Of a stretch of DNA of 64,000 nucleotides, positions 46,214-56,957 are shown piece by piece (positions within the stretch are counted from its first letter, which is position 1; every line of letters begins with the position of its first letter). A program made the position numbers and the translations under genes. The notes below the pieces were generated by a model. That model made no database searches. It was not told the origin of the DNA and was given only the letters and a program-made list of their open reading frames with translations. This stretch comes from Rhizophagus irregularis. Lineage: Eukaryota > Glomeromycota > Glomeromycetes > Glomerales > Glomeraceae. The DNA lies in NCBI RefSeq assembly GCF_026210795.1, contig NC_089430.1, forward strand, positions 1-64,000, in the 5' to 3' direction.

Positions 46214-47970
46214 ATCTTGATCTGCTAAATAGCAACTTTGCTTTACGTAAAGAGCTGATATTAAAGGAAACAAATAATATTTCCAATAAGGAGAAAATCC
46301 GTAAACTCACAAAGGAGATAGAGGCATGTGAACGATATATCTTCTATCTTGAAAAAAATCTTGTTTCACGTGAGGATGAGATCGATCAGTTAAAGGCAGA
46401 GTGTCAGTCCACTTTAGTTGAACTTGGAAAGTATCGAGATCACTTAGAGTTAAAGGAAGAGGCACTTGTTGCCCAGGATGAACGTATCATTCAGCTTGAA
46501 GACACAGTAGATAAACTCAAAAAACGCATTCAAGAATTATTTTTATGTAAAGAAAAGATAGAAATGGATGAAGATAATGAATTATTCAATCCTATTCTAA
46601 GAATACTAGACCGCCGACGGGCAGTTGCAGATTGTGTGTCTGAAATTCGACTATTTTTTGATCGGAATAGGATTCCAATTCCACAAGACATAGATGATGT
46701 CTTTAATGCTACCACTCAAAGTCTTGATGAAATTATTCGTCAAGCTGCTCTAATGCAAGAAATTGGTGTAGACCAACTAAATCAGATAGAAGGATTGCAG
46801 ACATTACTTGGAGAATCTTTAGATCGTACAAATGCTCTTAATCAAGACTTAATAAGAGTACGTGATGATTTTACATATGAGAGAAATGCTCGTAGACACT
46901 GGGAAACTGTTGCACAACAGAATCAAGCACATATTGCAGGAATACAAATAGCCAATCTAGGTATATGTTTTCTGAATAGACGCAAAGATGCACAACTGGC
47001 AAACCAACAGAATCAGCTGGTAAATCATCAGAATCAGATAGCAAACCAACAGAATCAGATAGCTGAGCATCGAAGGAATGCACACAGGCTGATGTTACGC
47101 TATAATGCTGATACAGAACGTTGGAGAAGAAGGCATGCAGGTTGTATACGTCAGGCACAAAACTGGCAAAGACAATATAGGATTTCACAGACCCAGGTAC
47201 AAGCACAGGCCCAAAATATTTTAAATTTACAACAACAAATATTAGCGTTACAAAACAATCCTCCAAACATGGCTACAATACAAGATGTCATGCATACTAT
47301 ATCACCAGGTCTTGCACAGTTACCATTTTATGATGGACAAGAGCCGCCAGACTCTTATTATCAAAAGCTTAGAGCTGTCAATGAGATGGCTCGTCCACTA
47401 GCTTTTGCTGGTTTTAATGCTGCTATGAGGTGCAATGTCATGAAAAATAAAATGTCTGGTAGATTTATTCCTGTTCCAGTAAATAATCCATATAATGGCA
47501 ATGCTGCTATTAATACAGAACCAGAGTTTCTAAACTGGCTGCAAGGAAAATATAGAGATGTGATGGTTGGAACAAATCAAGGTGCTATAATAGCACTCAT
47601 GAATGAATCATTTTCTCCTATAGATACACCAGATACATATGCAAAAAGAATTCGATCATTAGCACAAGGACAAGTATATGCCGAAATTTTACCTTATCTA
47701 TATAATCATTTGCCTGATGCTTTAGAAATGAGAGTTAGAATTGCTGCTCCTGCTGATCTTGATGCTTTCTTTAATGAGTTGCGTAATAAATGGTATGAAA
47801 GTGGAGGGCGAAAAAATCCAACCACTATAGTAGAACAACCACAGAATAGAACTGCATTAGAAAAGCTTGCAGATATAGCAGTACGTCTTGGCTATACTGG
47901 TGACATAACAAATCCTGTAGCAATACATACTTTCATTGAGAGTGATCTTACCAGAAAGTTAGGTGGATAA
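46195..47970 (+). CDS. Gag-like structural protein, 591 aa
   Basis: The N-terminal third is coiled coil (KEKIRKLTKEIEACERYI and onward). A Gln/Asn-rich repeat follows (LANQQNQLVNHQNQIANQQ, about residues 260-285). The C-terminal half (from about residue 360) is an all-helical, retrotransposon Gag/capsid-like domain (LAQLPFYDGQEPPDSYYQKL, FLNWLQGKYRDVMVG, SFSPIDTPDTYAKRIRSLA). It ends at a TAA (47968-47970), but the same frame stays open beyond it into the CCHC knuckle. Its start overlaps the integrase start head to head by 19 bp. It is probably the capsid-forming protein of the element; that is inferred from the architecture. Confidence 0.7.
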   Translation: MGVEQAYLDLLNSNFALRKELILKETNNISNKEKIRKLTKEIEACERYIFYLEKNLVSREDEIDQLKAECQSTLVELGKYRDHLELKEEALVAQDERIIQLEDTVDKLKKRIQELFLCKEKIEMDEDNELFNPILRILDRRRAVADCVSEIRLFFDRNRIPIPQDIDDVFNATTQSLDEIIRQAALMQEIGVDQLNQIEGLQTLLGESLDRTNALNQDLIRVRDDFTYERNARRHWETVAQQNQAHIAGIQIANLGICFLNRRKDAQLANQQNQLVNHQNQIANQQNQIAEHRRNAHRLMLRYNADTERWRRRHAGCIRQAQNWQRQYRISQTQVQAQAQNILNLQQQILALQNNPPNMATIQDVMHTISPGLAQLPFYDGQEPPDSYYQKLRAVNEMARPLAFAGFNAAMRCNVMKNKMSGRFIPVPVNNPYNGNAAINTEPEFLNWLQGKYRDVMVGTNQGAIIALMNESFSPIDTPDTYAKRIRSLAQGQVYAEILPYLYNHLPDALEMRVRIAAPADLDAFFNELRNKWYESGGRKNPTTIVEQPQNRTALEKLADIAVRLGYTGDITNPVAIHTFIESDLTRKLGG

Positions 47971-48279
47971 ACACAACATCTAAGAAAAGATCACTTCGGA
48001 ACTGGTCAGATTAAAAAGGTGACAAAGACAACCAAATCTTCTCCTAAACGTCATTGCTCAAACTGTGGTAGAACAGGTCATTCCAAAAACAAGTGTCCAC
48101 GGAGTAGACGTGCTAAGAAAGTTAACAATACTCACATAGTTGACTATGAAGAATCTGAAAGTGATGAGGAAACTGATGAAGAAACTGAGGAAGAGTTAAC
48201 TGAAGAAGAAGAGGAGGAGGATGAACCTCAGAATTGCTTTAGTGTAAAAAAAAAACTCGTCAACGTGGAGTTTCGGTAA
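47971..48279 (+). CDS. CCHC zinc knuckle (nucleocapsid-like) segment
   Basis: In the same frame as Gag and directly after its stop codon, this segment holds HCSNCGRTGHSKNKCPRSRR, a C-x2-C-x4-H-x4-C knuckle, then a Glu/Asp-rich tail. There is no good start codon before the knuckle, so it must be reached by readthrough or the Gag stop is a mutation. The frame ends shortly after a run of ten A (48246-48255), where the protease frame takes over. Confidence 0.7.
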   Translation, partial: TQHLRKDHFGTGQIKKVTKTTKSSPKRHCSNCGRTGHSKNKCPRSRRAKKVNNTHIVDYEESESDEETDEETEEELTEEEEEEDEPQNCFSVKKKLVNVEFR

Positions 48280-49193
48280 AAACCAAAGGGAAAAAATCCC
48301 GTACTTCCAAATCTAAAAGAGAACCTATTCTCAAGAAAACTGATGAAGTCTTTCATGCAGCACTGAAGTCTATAATTGCTTCACTAGCAGCACAATGTCC
48401 TAAAGAAATCCTCCTACAGATTAATGCTTATACCAATCAAGCATATGAGAATCTGAAAGACCCGCTTTTAAACCATTTTGTTAGTGACTATCCAGTTAGT
48501 GAAAGAAAGAAACTCTGGGATGTTCTTTCAGCAAATATGCAAGACATTTTATCTCCTCTAGCTCATGCTGTAAATACAGCAACTCCACTATTACCAACTC
48601 CTCCTGCAGATGTACCATCTGAAGTAGAACAGAAAGAAGACAAAACACTGAACCATGCAATACGTGCCTATCAGCAGAAAAACCTATACTGGCCAAGACC
48701 CTTAGAAATCAACTTTTTCCAGTTAGATGATCCCAATGATGTAGCGACCATTTCCTGTAAAATCAAAAATGTATGCATACCCTATGCTATGATCGATACA
48801 GGGTCTGACTCTTCAGTAATCTCTGAGAATGTAGCTAAGCATCTAGGTCTCAAAATAGATCGAAAGAATATACATGCACTTAATGGTGTAGCTGGATCAA
48901 CCAAAACTCTTGGCACTATCAATGAAATTCCCATAACTATTGGTGAAGGTACAAATACAGTCACTATATCAGACGAATTCTCTGTTATACCTACCGAGAA
49001 GGATCGAAATGGTAAGGACAAATCATTGCTAATACTTGGTATACAGTGGCAGTATCATGCAGGTTGGGAACCTGTAGTAAAGGGTGAGTTCAAAGCAAAT
49101 GTAAATGGACAGGTTGTCTCAATTCCTCTCTCTGTACATAAGGCACAACGTAATGTTTTTGCAGTAGATAGCCAGCCTATAAAAAAAAACTAG
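48246..49193 (+). CDS. Retroviral-type aspartic protease
   Basis: This frame opens at the A-run and reads through a Lys-rich and then helical region into the protease: CIPYAMIDTGSDSSVISENV (active-site DTGS) and later LLILGIQWQYHAGWEPVV. It lies in the -1 frame relative to the knuckle. The A-run gives an in-frame A-AAA-AAA heptamer (48249-48255), the usual shape of a -1 slippery site. An indel in a homopolymer is the plain alternative. The enzyme would mature the Gag protein. Confidence 0.75.
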   Translation, partial: KKKTRQRGVSVKTKGKKSRTSKSKREPILKKTDEVFHAALKSIIASLAAQCPKEILLQINAYTNQAYENLKDPLLNHFVSDYPVSERKKLWDVLSANMQDILSPLAHAVNTATPLLPTPPADVPSEVEQKEDKTLNHAIRAYQQKNLYWPRPLEINFFQLDDPNDVATISCKIKNVCIPYAMIDTGSDSSVISENVAKHLGLKIDRKNIHALNGVAGSTKTLGTINEIPITIGEGTNTVTISDEFSVIPTEKDRNGKDKSLLILGIQWQYHAGWEPVVKGEFKANVNGQVVSIPLSVHKAQRNVFAVDSQPIKKN

Positions 49194-49442
49194 CTGATCG
49201 TACCTGTCAGCATTGTGGGAAGGAATTCCCATATCCTTCTAATCTTAGACAACATTTTTTACGAAAAAATCCATGTGCAGTAAAAAAGTCCCATGCAAAG
49301 CCCATGCAAAGTCCATGTGCAGTTAAAATTTCCCATGCAAAGTCCATGCAAAGTCTATGCACAGTAAAAAAATCCCATGCGCAGTCCACACAAAATTTGA
49401 GTGAAGCAACAGTACCCATTCGTCTATTTCTTGATGAATAAT
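49190..49442 (+). CDS. C-terminal zinc-finger tail after a second A-run
   Basis: After nine A (49181-49189) the next -1 frame reads LADRTCQHCGKEFPYPSNLR with a C2HC-type finger. About four copies of a CAVKKSHAKSMQ-like repeat (49272-49390) follow, then a stop. There is no start codon of its own. The finger closely resembles that at the start of the PolB gene (RTCDRCGKTFATPQKLRGH). Confidence 0.5.
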
Positions 49443-49447
49443 GGGAA

Positions 49448-49885
49448 CTACGACATGGAAGCAAGTTTTTTTTCTATTTCTCGTACTTGCTTCTTCATGG
49501 TATCAATTTCATGTCGTATCTGATGATTTGTCTTGATCAATTTCTCATGTTCTTTAGTAAGGTTCTGCATGAATCGGCCAAAAGTAACCTTATTATATTC
49601 AAGCAAGTGCTTCTGAAGTATGGAAACTTCTTCACTAATTATGTCTTGTATCATTCTGTTTCTTGGCATATATGTCTGTTTAACAGTTAGTTTCTGACGT
49701 GCTAATTTTTTCTGGTATCTTTCTACTTCATGTTTCAAAAATAACTCTACCATGGAATTTACTCCACTGGCATCAGACACAGATAGTGGATTGCGCTTCC
49801 TTGTTGTGAGACGAATCCATGCCTCATGTATTACAGAAGCTGGTAATATAACTAGTAGCTCAGTGTATACCTGGTTGAAAGACAT
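49448..49885 (-). CDS. Coiled-coil hypothetical protein, 145 aa
   Basis: An intact frame starts MSFNQVYTELLVILPASVIH. From about residue 45 it is strongly helical and charged, ending in HQIRHEIDTMKKQVREIEKK, a coiled coil. No domain is recognised. It lies convergent to the protease unit with 5 bp between stop codons, and co-directional with PolB. Confidence 0.55.
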   Translation of the reverse strand: MSFNQVYTELLVILPASVIHEAWIRLTTRKRNPLSVSDASGVNSMVELFLKHEVERYQKKLARQKLTVKQTYMPRNRMIQDIISEEVSILQKHLLEYNKVTFGRFMQNLTKEHEKLIKTNHQIRHEIDTMKKQVREIEKKLASMS

Positions 49886-49977
49886 TAGTTCTTATTACGA
49901 AAAAAAAATTTGGAATTCCAAAGAATTCTGAAGAATTCCATAGAATATCTTATCATATGACACCTCCCAGAAATCTG

Positions 49978-50247
49978 TTAGATGTCATGTGCTAATGATT
50001 GTCTTTCTCTTAGTATTGAATAATAAAATGCCTCTACTAAGTCATAAAAGGCATTTGGAATGTTTGGTACAGGGCATTTCATAAATGCATTAATACTAGT
50101 CTTAGAACTTATGACCATTTTAGCTAATGCCTTTATACTTTTTATTGCATCCTCTACATCTTTAAAGAGACCTCTCTGAATTGTGATATGTATAAGGTCA
50201 TCGATATATTCTTTACTATGTATATCATAGATTGGATCGTCTTCCAT
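49978..50247 (-). CDS. Hypothetical protein, 89 aa
   Basis: The frame from the Met at 50247 starts MEDDPIYDIHSKEYIDDLIH and is mostly helical with no known motif. The upstream Met at 50301 would add a hydrophobic stretch overlapping the PolB 3' flank; the inner start looks more natural. It lies downstream of PolB on the same strand. Confidence 0.45.
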   Translation of the reverse strand: MEDDPIYDIHSKEYIDDLIHITIQRGLFKDVEDAIKSIKALAKMVISSKTSINAFMKCPVPNIPNAFYDLVEAFYYSILRERQSLAHDI

Positions 50248-50320
50248 TTTAACTACTGAAAAAAAAATATAATTTATTATTAATATATGCCTAAGTATCA
50301 CTAAACTATTCTATATCATT

Positions 50321-53300
50321 CTAATATTTCTCTGGTAATCTGGTCCCTATAGCTATTTTTTCTGCTGCCTCATGACTTGTGCCACGCTCAAGAAGTTTCT
50401 TATATACTTGAATACGCCAGTGTCCGAATGGTAAGGAGGATATACCATCTGACCAAATCCAGCGTTTTGTATCGATTGGGGATAATGCCTTCTTCTCTGA
50501 CTCGATTAGTGATATTACATGATTTTTTGTACGCATTCCCACATTCTTGGCATAGAAGATATTATTTTCAAACAGACAGTCCCGATATACTTGAGTCATA
50601 GGATCGAAGATTTCATCTTTTTCTACTGTATCATCTAATAAAGTTCCACCTAAAGATGGGAAATATGTGTCCTTAGCCATATCACTCATACCCTTCTTGC
50701 TTACTCCTTTATGTTTGGACTTTGTAGACTTGTCTGCCAAGACATAGTGGTAGGATTTTGCACGGATGTGGTAGGATTCAGTAATTACATTTCCAGGAGT
50801 CTCATCCTTGAAAAGCCCGATAGTCTTGGTATCATTAAGGTCAAAGAGATCTGGACGCTCTGCCATATCCTTGTAAATATCTTCTGTCTCGACATGGTAG
50901 ATAAAGGAGTCAGTATCCATATATCCAAGTCGTACTTTGTTTCCATACTTCTCTTTGACAAAACCATACCAGAAGCGGTACATTAAGAGTTTACTGAGAC
51001 CAAGGACAGATGCACCGATAATGATAGGTTTATTGAGAATAACACTAGCCTTTCCCATATGTGCTCCTACAAGTGTGTTGCCAAGTTGACGAGCATACTT
51101 GAAGGAGGGCTTGCGAACTTTCTTAAGGAATTTCTTCTCATCATTTTCATTGATCATTCTCATAAGCTTGACATCCTGATACTTACGTACATTCTCCATA
51201 GTCTTGCCATAGACTGAGTTATTCATGAGTTTAAAGAAGTCTTTCTCAAATGAATTCTTGGATTGTTGACGTAAATTTGTATTTTTTGCAATATAAGGAG
51301 CTAACCAGTTATCTTGATCAAATGATAGGACTTGTGTAATCTCATCTACAACCATGCCTAACTTAATGTAATACTGGAGCTCTTGGTAATGTATGACATA
51401 ATCTTCATGTTTACCAAGATGTGGAACTAACTTTTCTGTTTCAGGAAATCGCCCTCCATCTAAGTTATCAACAAGTTTGGTTATATATGGGCTTAACCTA
51501 TCCTTTTTTACAGCTATACTATCAACTGCAGGAGGTAAATCTTATAGATAATCATGAGTCCTAAGGGGGTAGTGCGCTTTGATATTTAGGAAGTAACCAC
51601 AGGCAGCATCTGGTTTTGTATTAAGAATTACATTAAGTATCTGCTTCTGCTTATCTGGATTCTGTTTGAAATATTCTGGAGATGCTTCCCATCTGTAATT
51701 ACCAATAGGTAAGTACTGGCTCATAGCCCATCCATACAGATTGTTTGCATCTACATAGGAAATCCAGGTAGTAGGTTTAGAGGGATTAAAAGAGTCACCC
51801 ATCTTAGGGTTATTGGCTTTTAGAAAACGGTGTCCAGCCATAGCTATTCCTCCACGTTTAGCCTTTTCAGTAAAATCATGCATGGTCATGTCAGTGAATA
51901 GCTCTATTTTGACTCCAGTCATCTTAAGCATGCCATCCCATGAAAGTGCTGGTGCAGAGACATAATGACTTGGGTCAAGTCCATAATGATGCATCGCTGT
52001 CTGTTAAAACTTTGTCCAGACATCTGCTAGGAGAAGAACATCAGTCTTAAGGTAAAGGTCATGATACTCGCCCAAGTTCTTGCAGCCAAATTCCTTCCAA
52101 ACTTTTTGTGCATGTTTGTAATTATCCTGAGTGATCTTTCCTCCAAGAGTACTATGAAAGTCATGAATAGATGGGAGTTCTGTCTCCTTGAAACGATCAT
52201 GTGAATCAATATATTTATAAGGATAAACCCCTTTACGTGTGATTAAGTCAATATGTTCAGACGAGAAGTTTTTGAAGTGTCGCTTTGTGAGGGGTTTATC
52301 TGTCCCTAAATTCTTTGCAAGGTTTGCAAGACTGGAGGCCATGAACTGCATGCTATCAATGTACTTGAATTGCCCTACCTTCATGGATTTGTAACGTTCG
52401 AATGTCTCTGCAATAACTTTGATTTGATGTGCTCCAATTGATCGTCCAACAGATTCACAAACTAAATGGGAGTCATAGCCACAGAAGTTATGAAATACTA
52501 CAGGAATTGGAGTCTTCCATGCTTCGATTTGAAGCTTAAGATTGCATGCATTATGAGCAGCTCCACGAAACTTACCTGTGATGTGGCAGTGATCCCAAAC
52601 TTTTTTGTCTTGCACGCCCTGATTGAAATTCCCATTACATATCCAACAACTAACTGCTTCAGTGAATTCCTTTTTAGCTTCCTCTGTTATAATACGTTCT
52701 ACTTTTACTTCTAAAACATCATTAATCCTTCTTAATTCTTTATCAAGTCTGCAGACAAACTCTTCTGTTGCATTTGGTCCTCGGTATAAGAATGGCCCCC
52801 ATGTCTCATCAGTTTCAATCCAGTGGACCATATAGCAGAAGCTATTAGCCTTTTGCTCCATAATCTTATGCATATTTCCACCATAGTTTTCATTACACTT
52901 TCTGTTATCAGCCTCAAAGTCTGCAATAATTACACATGGAGCATACATTGTTCGGTTAAAATTCTTAAACTCCTCAAAATCATTCTTACCTTTAACTGGT
53001 AACTCAACTCTTTGTGGTGACTCACCTAATCCAAAACACCATTCCTGATGATTAGTTAGAGATTTAGACGATGGAAAGCTTTGGAAGCACCGATTGCAAA
53101 GATGCTTCTTTCCCTTGTGGGATGTATCTTTGTATATTAAAGCATCAGGATTCTTAATCCAAAGGAAGTGATTCTTCTGACCATACTTTCCTTCATCTGA
53201 TTTTGTAATATCTGTAAGGGCCATGAGGTGAATGATATGTTGACGGTTGTAATTCTTACTTGCAATAACAGGTTTTGGAATACCAGTTTTCTCCTCCCAT

Positions 53301-54392
53301 TCCCATACATTAATGGAGATCTCAGGATTGAGGTCCTCAATCTTGCTAAATATGCGTGGACAAACAGGAGTGGGCATGGGAATTGCATTGAGATTGACTT
53401 GTTCCAAGTATGGCTTAAATTTTTCTGCCCGAAAGATTCGCTCAAGTTTTTGTGTATGTCCATCTTTATATGCAAAGTAAGCACCTAAAGCCCCTTGCAA
53501 ACATTTTTCAGAGAGCAAGCCTGTGTCCGGATCTATGAGATCTTTGTTATCCGGATTGATAGTGCACTCACTTCTTATTTGCAAGTGCCTTAGGTGTAAG
53601 TATGTATGAGCCTCCTTCTGCTCGGCGGTAAGTATACGTCTCAATAGTTAATATATCTATACTAACAATTTTCCAACCAGACCCTCCTTTCATAAATTTG
53701 ACAATTTTATCTGTGATATCTACTGCTGATTTCGTTAAATGATCATCTATATCATTCTTTAAAAGAAGTACACGCATGACTCCTCTATGATAAACTTGCT
53801 TATATGTTCCACTATTATCTGTATATGTAGCCAATATAGTGATAGCTGATTTGATTTGCCCCTTTTCTTCAAGTTCACTCTCAAGAATTTCTGTTATTTT
53901 CTGACGGGTATCAGCTATTACACTTGGAAAATATGGTATATCTCTAACATTTGGTTTAAGATCAGCTTGCCATACTGTCTTATGTTTTAGAGATTTATGT
54001 GAACGTGCAGGATCATGAACTCTTTTTACAAATTGAATATCACACCATCTTCCTCTATAATCTCCTTGCATATAAGCAAACCATTCATTATCTGTTTGGG
54101 GAGCTCTTCTTTTTCGTGGAGTATATTGATTGTAATCACCAGGTCCTGCTAACCATTTTGCTAGTTCATCAATTGATAAATTAGGAGTTTTCTCTGCAGG
54201 AGCTGGGATAACTTCAGGTATGAGTTCCTGGAGTTGCTCCGGTTGTGGTTGCAATTGTACAATCTCAGGTGTGGGATCCTGAGGGTTAGCTGTAGGCTTG
54301 CATAGAAACTTTCTATTTTGATGCCCACGAAGCTTTTGTGGAGTTGCAAAAGTCTTTCCACATCTATCACAAGTTCGATTACTTGTTGCCAT
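50321..54392 (-). pseudogene. Family B DNA polymerase (protein-primed type), broken
   Basis: The first frame (54392 to about 53571) has a C2H2-like finger, CDRCGKTFATPQKLRGH, and a conserved-looking domain. A +1 shift at about 53570 leads to the polymerase frame. Exonuclease motifs: IIADFEADN, VVFHNFCGYDSHL and YHDLYLKTDVLLLADV. Polymerase motifs: SYVDANNLYGWAM (A), KLMNNSVYGKTMEN (B) and YMDTDSFIYHV (C). A second finger (CNRCFQSFPSSKSLTNHQEW) and an HNH-like WDHCHITGKFRGAAHNAC segment lie before the exonuclease. In-frame TAA codons at 52004-52006 and 51542-51544 break it. Total length is about 1350 codons. It would replicate the element DNA; this copy cannot unless stops are read through. 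Confidence 0.9.
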
Positions 54393-54462
54393 ACTGGTTG
54401 TGTACTAATAACCTAAAAATTTTTTTCTTCAATTAATAAATTCTAAAATGTTTTCCATCTTA

Positions 54463-55373
54463 TTACTATCAAAATCGGTATGAAAATAGGCTTCGTCAAA
54501 GAATCAGAGCAATTTATGATTAGGGTTAAATTTTGGTTAGACTTCATTGTCCCAGATTTTTTCGTATTGTAGGGGAAGCTTTACAATATGTCTAGTTGTC
54601 TTCCTGCTGTATATTTTTTGGTTAGACCTCGGACGGATTTTTGGTTAGACTTTTGGTTAGACCTGTTGTCCCAGATTTTTTCGTATTGCAGGGAAAGCTT
54701 TACAATATATCTAGTTGCCTTCCTGCTATACATTTTTTGGTTAGACCTGGGTTGGATTTTTGGTTAGACTTCGCTGTCCCAGATTTTTTCGTATAGGAGG
54801 AAAAGCTTTAAAACATATCTAGTTGCCTTCCTGCTATACATTTTTGGTTAGACCTGGGTTAGATTTTTGGTTAGACTTCACTGTCCCAGATTTTTTCGTA
54901 TAGCAGGAAAAGCTTTACAATATGTCTAGTTACCTTCCTGTTAAAAATTTTTGGTTAGAGCATGAATGGCTTAAATCATCAAATGAATCCATTTTAGAGT
55001 ATCATAAAAATAGTATGCCACAATGGATTGCTGAATCGTGCCATCGGTATTACAGACACTTCGTGTCCTTCATACCTTTGGCACTTATAAAGGCAATCTG
55101 ATATAGCATAAAATTATGATACCCTGGAATGGATCCATGCGTGGTAATAATGCCTAGGAATAAATGATGTTAATCTTATCTACAACGCTTGGGGGTTCTT
55201 TTTTAGCTATCAAGTAATAACATATCGGGAATCAAGGTTAGGTGATCTGGGGATAGAAAAACAGGTATAGTGTTAACATATCAGAAAATAAGGCTAGGTG
55301 GTCTGGGGTATACTAAATTATGGTTAGACCTATGTGATAGCCGCTGTCCCAGAACCTCCAAGTTTGCCCTACT
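54463..55373 (-). repeat. Right terminal inverted repeat
   Basis: Near-identical complement of 43596-44507, including the four ~120-bp internal units. Differences are scattered single bases and small indels, suggesting a fairly young insertion despite the broken genes. Confidence 0.93.
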
Positions 55374-56279
55374 AGATGATACGCCTGTAACAAGTGACAA
55401 ATAAAGGTAACAAATAAGTTTTTCAATAACGTGTCATCATGCGACTCATGTAGCGTCACAATTACTACGTAATGTCACGGATTTGATATCATTTTGACCA
55501 AAATTAACGCTAAATTTAGATTAATTGCAAGATTTAACACAAAAGTATAATTTCGGCCAGAATTAATGGCACACTCTAAATTTTCCTTTTTTGGAAATTT
55601 GTATAACACTTGTGCAGCGGGTTTCCCCAATTTTGATGGGGAAAAATATTTTCTTTTTTAGAAATTCGTGTAATGTCACGTGACAATTCCAAGGTTGTTA
55701 CAGATAAAAATGTGTAACAGGATATTACAGATACATTTTTCCTTAAGAAAATATAATTGGATAATAATAAAAAATTAATTAGAAATAATAATATAAAACG
55801 TATAGTGACATGTGGAAAATTTCTGGAGTAAGGAGAATTATTTTTAAAACAAGGGAAAATATTTTAAATAGTAAAACGTGATAGATTGAGGGGCTAAAAT
55901 AACAAATTAAGTTAATGGAATCTAAATATAGCGATCTACTAAAATTAGAGATCTATTTTTAGAAATGTTAATGAAATGATCGACAAAATTAGTCGCTAAA
56001 TTTAAGATAAATAAAATATTGACAAGCCTAAAAGATGAGAGAATAATGGTAGAAAAGCAAACAAATAAATTGAGAGAAAATATAGGATATTTTTATGAAA
56101 CATTAGAAGAAGAAGGCTAAACGAATATGAAAATATAAAGATTAAATTAATGATAGGACATGGAAAATTAATATATAATATATAATTACAAATTATCAGA
56201 ATGATTTAGAATGGATGCAACACTTTAATCTTTACAATACTTTAACCTTTACAACACCTTAACCTTTACAATATTTTAA
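55374..56279. other. AT-rich spacer
   Basis: No gene is seen in the first part. From about 56200 the words 'ctttaacctttacaacac' repeat three times just before the Ty3 integrase remnant. Confidence 0.4.
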
Positions 56280-56930
56280 ATGGAGGAAGAGGAGTTTTAT
56301 TTGCATATAGAACAAAGAAGAATGATTCGACCAAGTTAAAACCAGGATATCTAATATATGGAAGGGAAATAAAGATATTATTAAATTTAGAAGATGAAAA
56401 TGTTACGATAACACAAAGAGTTAATAGTTTAATGGAAGATCTACCGAACATTGAAAGCCAAGCTAAAGAAAATATAGAGAAATCTCAAGAAAAACAGAAG
56501 AAATATCATGATAAGAAATATAAGACGAAAAAGAATTTTCAAATAAGGAATAAAGTACTATATTATGATGCAGCAAAAGAAAAACAATGGTCTGGAATAT
56601 ACTTTTCGTCAAAATGACAAAATACTAATTAAATTTATTTTGACAGACGTAATATATTTTGATAGACGTAATTAATTCATAGTAATTTTATAATAAATAG
56701 TGAATTAGTCCGTTCACTGAAATATGACGTAATTAATTAGCGGAGAAGTATAGTCTGGAAAACTAGAAGAAAAATGGAAGGGATCGTATTATATACATGA
56801 AATAATTTCTAAAGGATCTTATAAAATTAAAACTATGGAGGGAAGAATACAGAAAATGACAATAAATGGAGAATTATTGAAGGAATATATTAACAGGTCA
56901 AGTTTCGAAGTTATAATTAGAATTTGATGG
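56280..56930 (+). pseudogene. Ty3/gypsy integrase C-terminal remnant
   Basis: The coding remnant reads GVLFAYRTKKNDSTKLKPGY, YGREIKILL, then QEKQKKYHDKKYKTKKNFQI, wording typical of the end of Ty3-type integrases. It is interrupted by a 155-bp MITE and resumes as KLEEKWKGSYYIHEIISKGS, with a stop at about 56922. A G-rich polypurine-like tract (56945-56952) and an LTR follow directly, as expected for the 3' end of such an element. Everything upstream (gag, protease, RT, integrase core) is missing. Confidence 0.8.
56598..56752. mobile_element. 155-bp MITE with 8-bp duplication
   Basis: The ends TATACTTTTC and GAGAAGTATA are inverted with one mismatch. The octamer GTCTGGAA flanks both sides (56590-56597 and 56753-56760). 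Removing it rejoins the Ty3 integrase frame. An 8-bp duplication points to a hAT-type mobiliser. Confidence 0.85.
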
Positions 56931-56957
56931 GACTCAAATTTTTCTTGGGGGGATAGC

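Larger units (their letters stand above)
43596..55373. mobile_element. 11.8-kb Maverick/Polinton-like element with Gag-protease genes
   Basis: Inverted repeats of about 911 bp bound the element. It carries a retroviral-type integrase (-), a Gag/CCHC/aspartic protease unit (+), a family B DNA polymerase (-) and four small genes. Integrase plus PolB plus long inverted repeats is the Maverick/Polinton signature. I see no Polinton major capsid, packaging ATPase or adenovirus-type cysteine protease, and no reverse transcriptase. Flanks AGACG (43591-43595) and AGATG (55374-55378) are a possible imperfect target duplication. All large genes carry stops or frameshifts, so the copy is probably inactive. 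Confidence 0.85.

Noticed and set aside
51540-52010. Reassigned TAA codons in the PolB gene
   Set aside because: Intact genes in the window end normally at TAA, so the two in-frame TAAs are better read as mutations.
53560-53580. Programmed +1 frameshift at AAG-TGA in the PolB gene
   Set aside because: The context gives no recognised shift-prone signal and the gene also has two in-frame TAA codons; a one-base indel is more likely.
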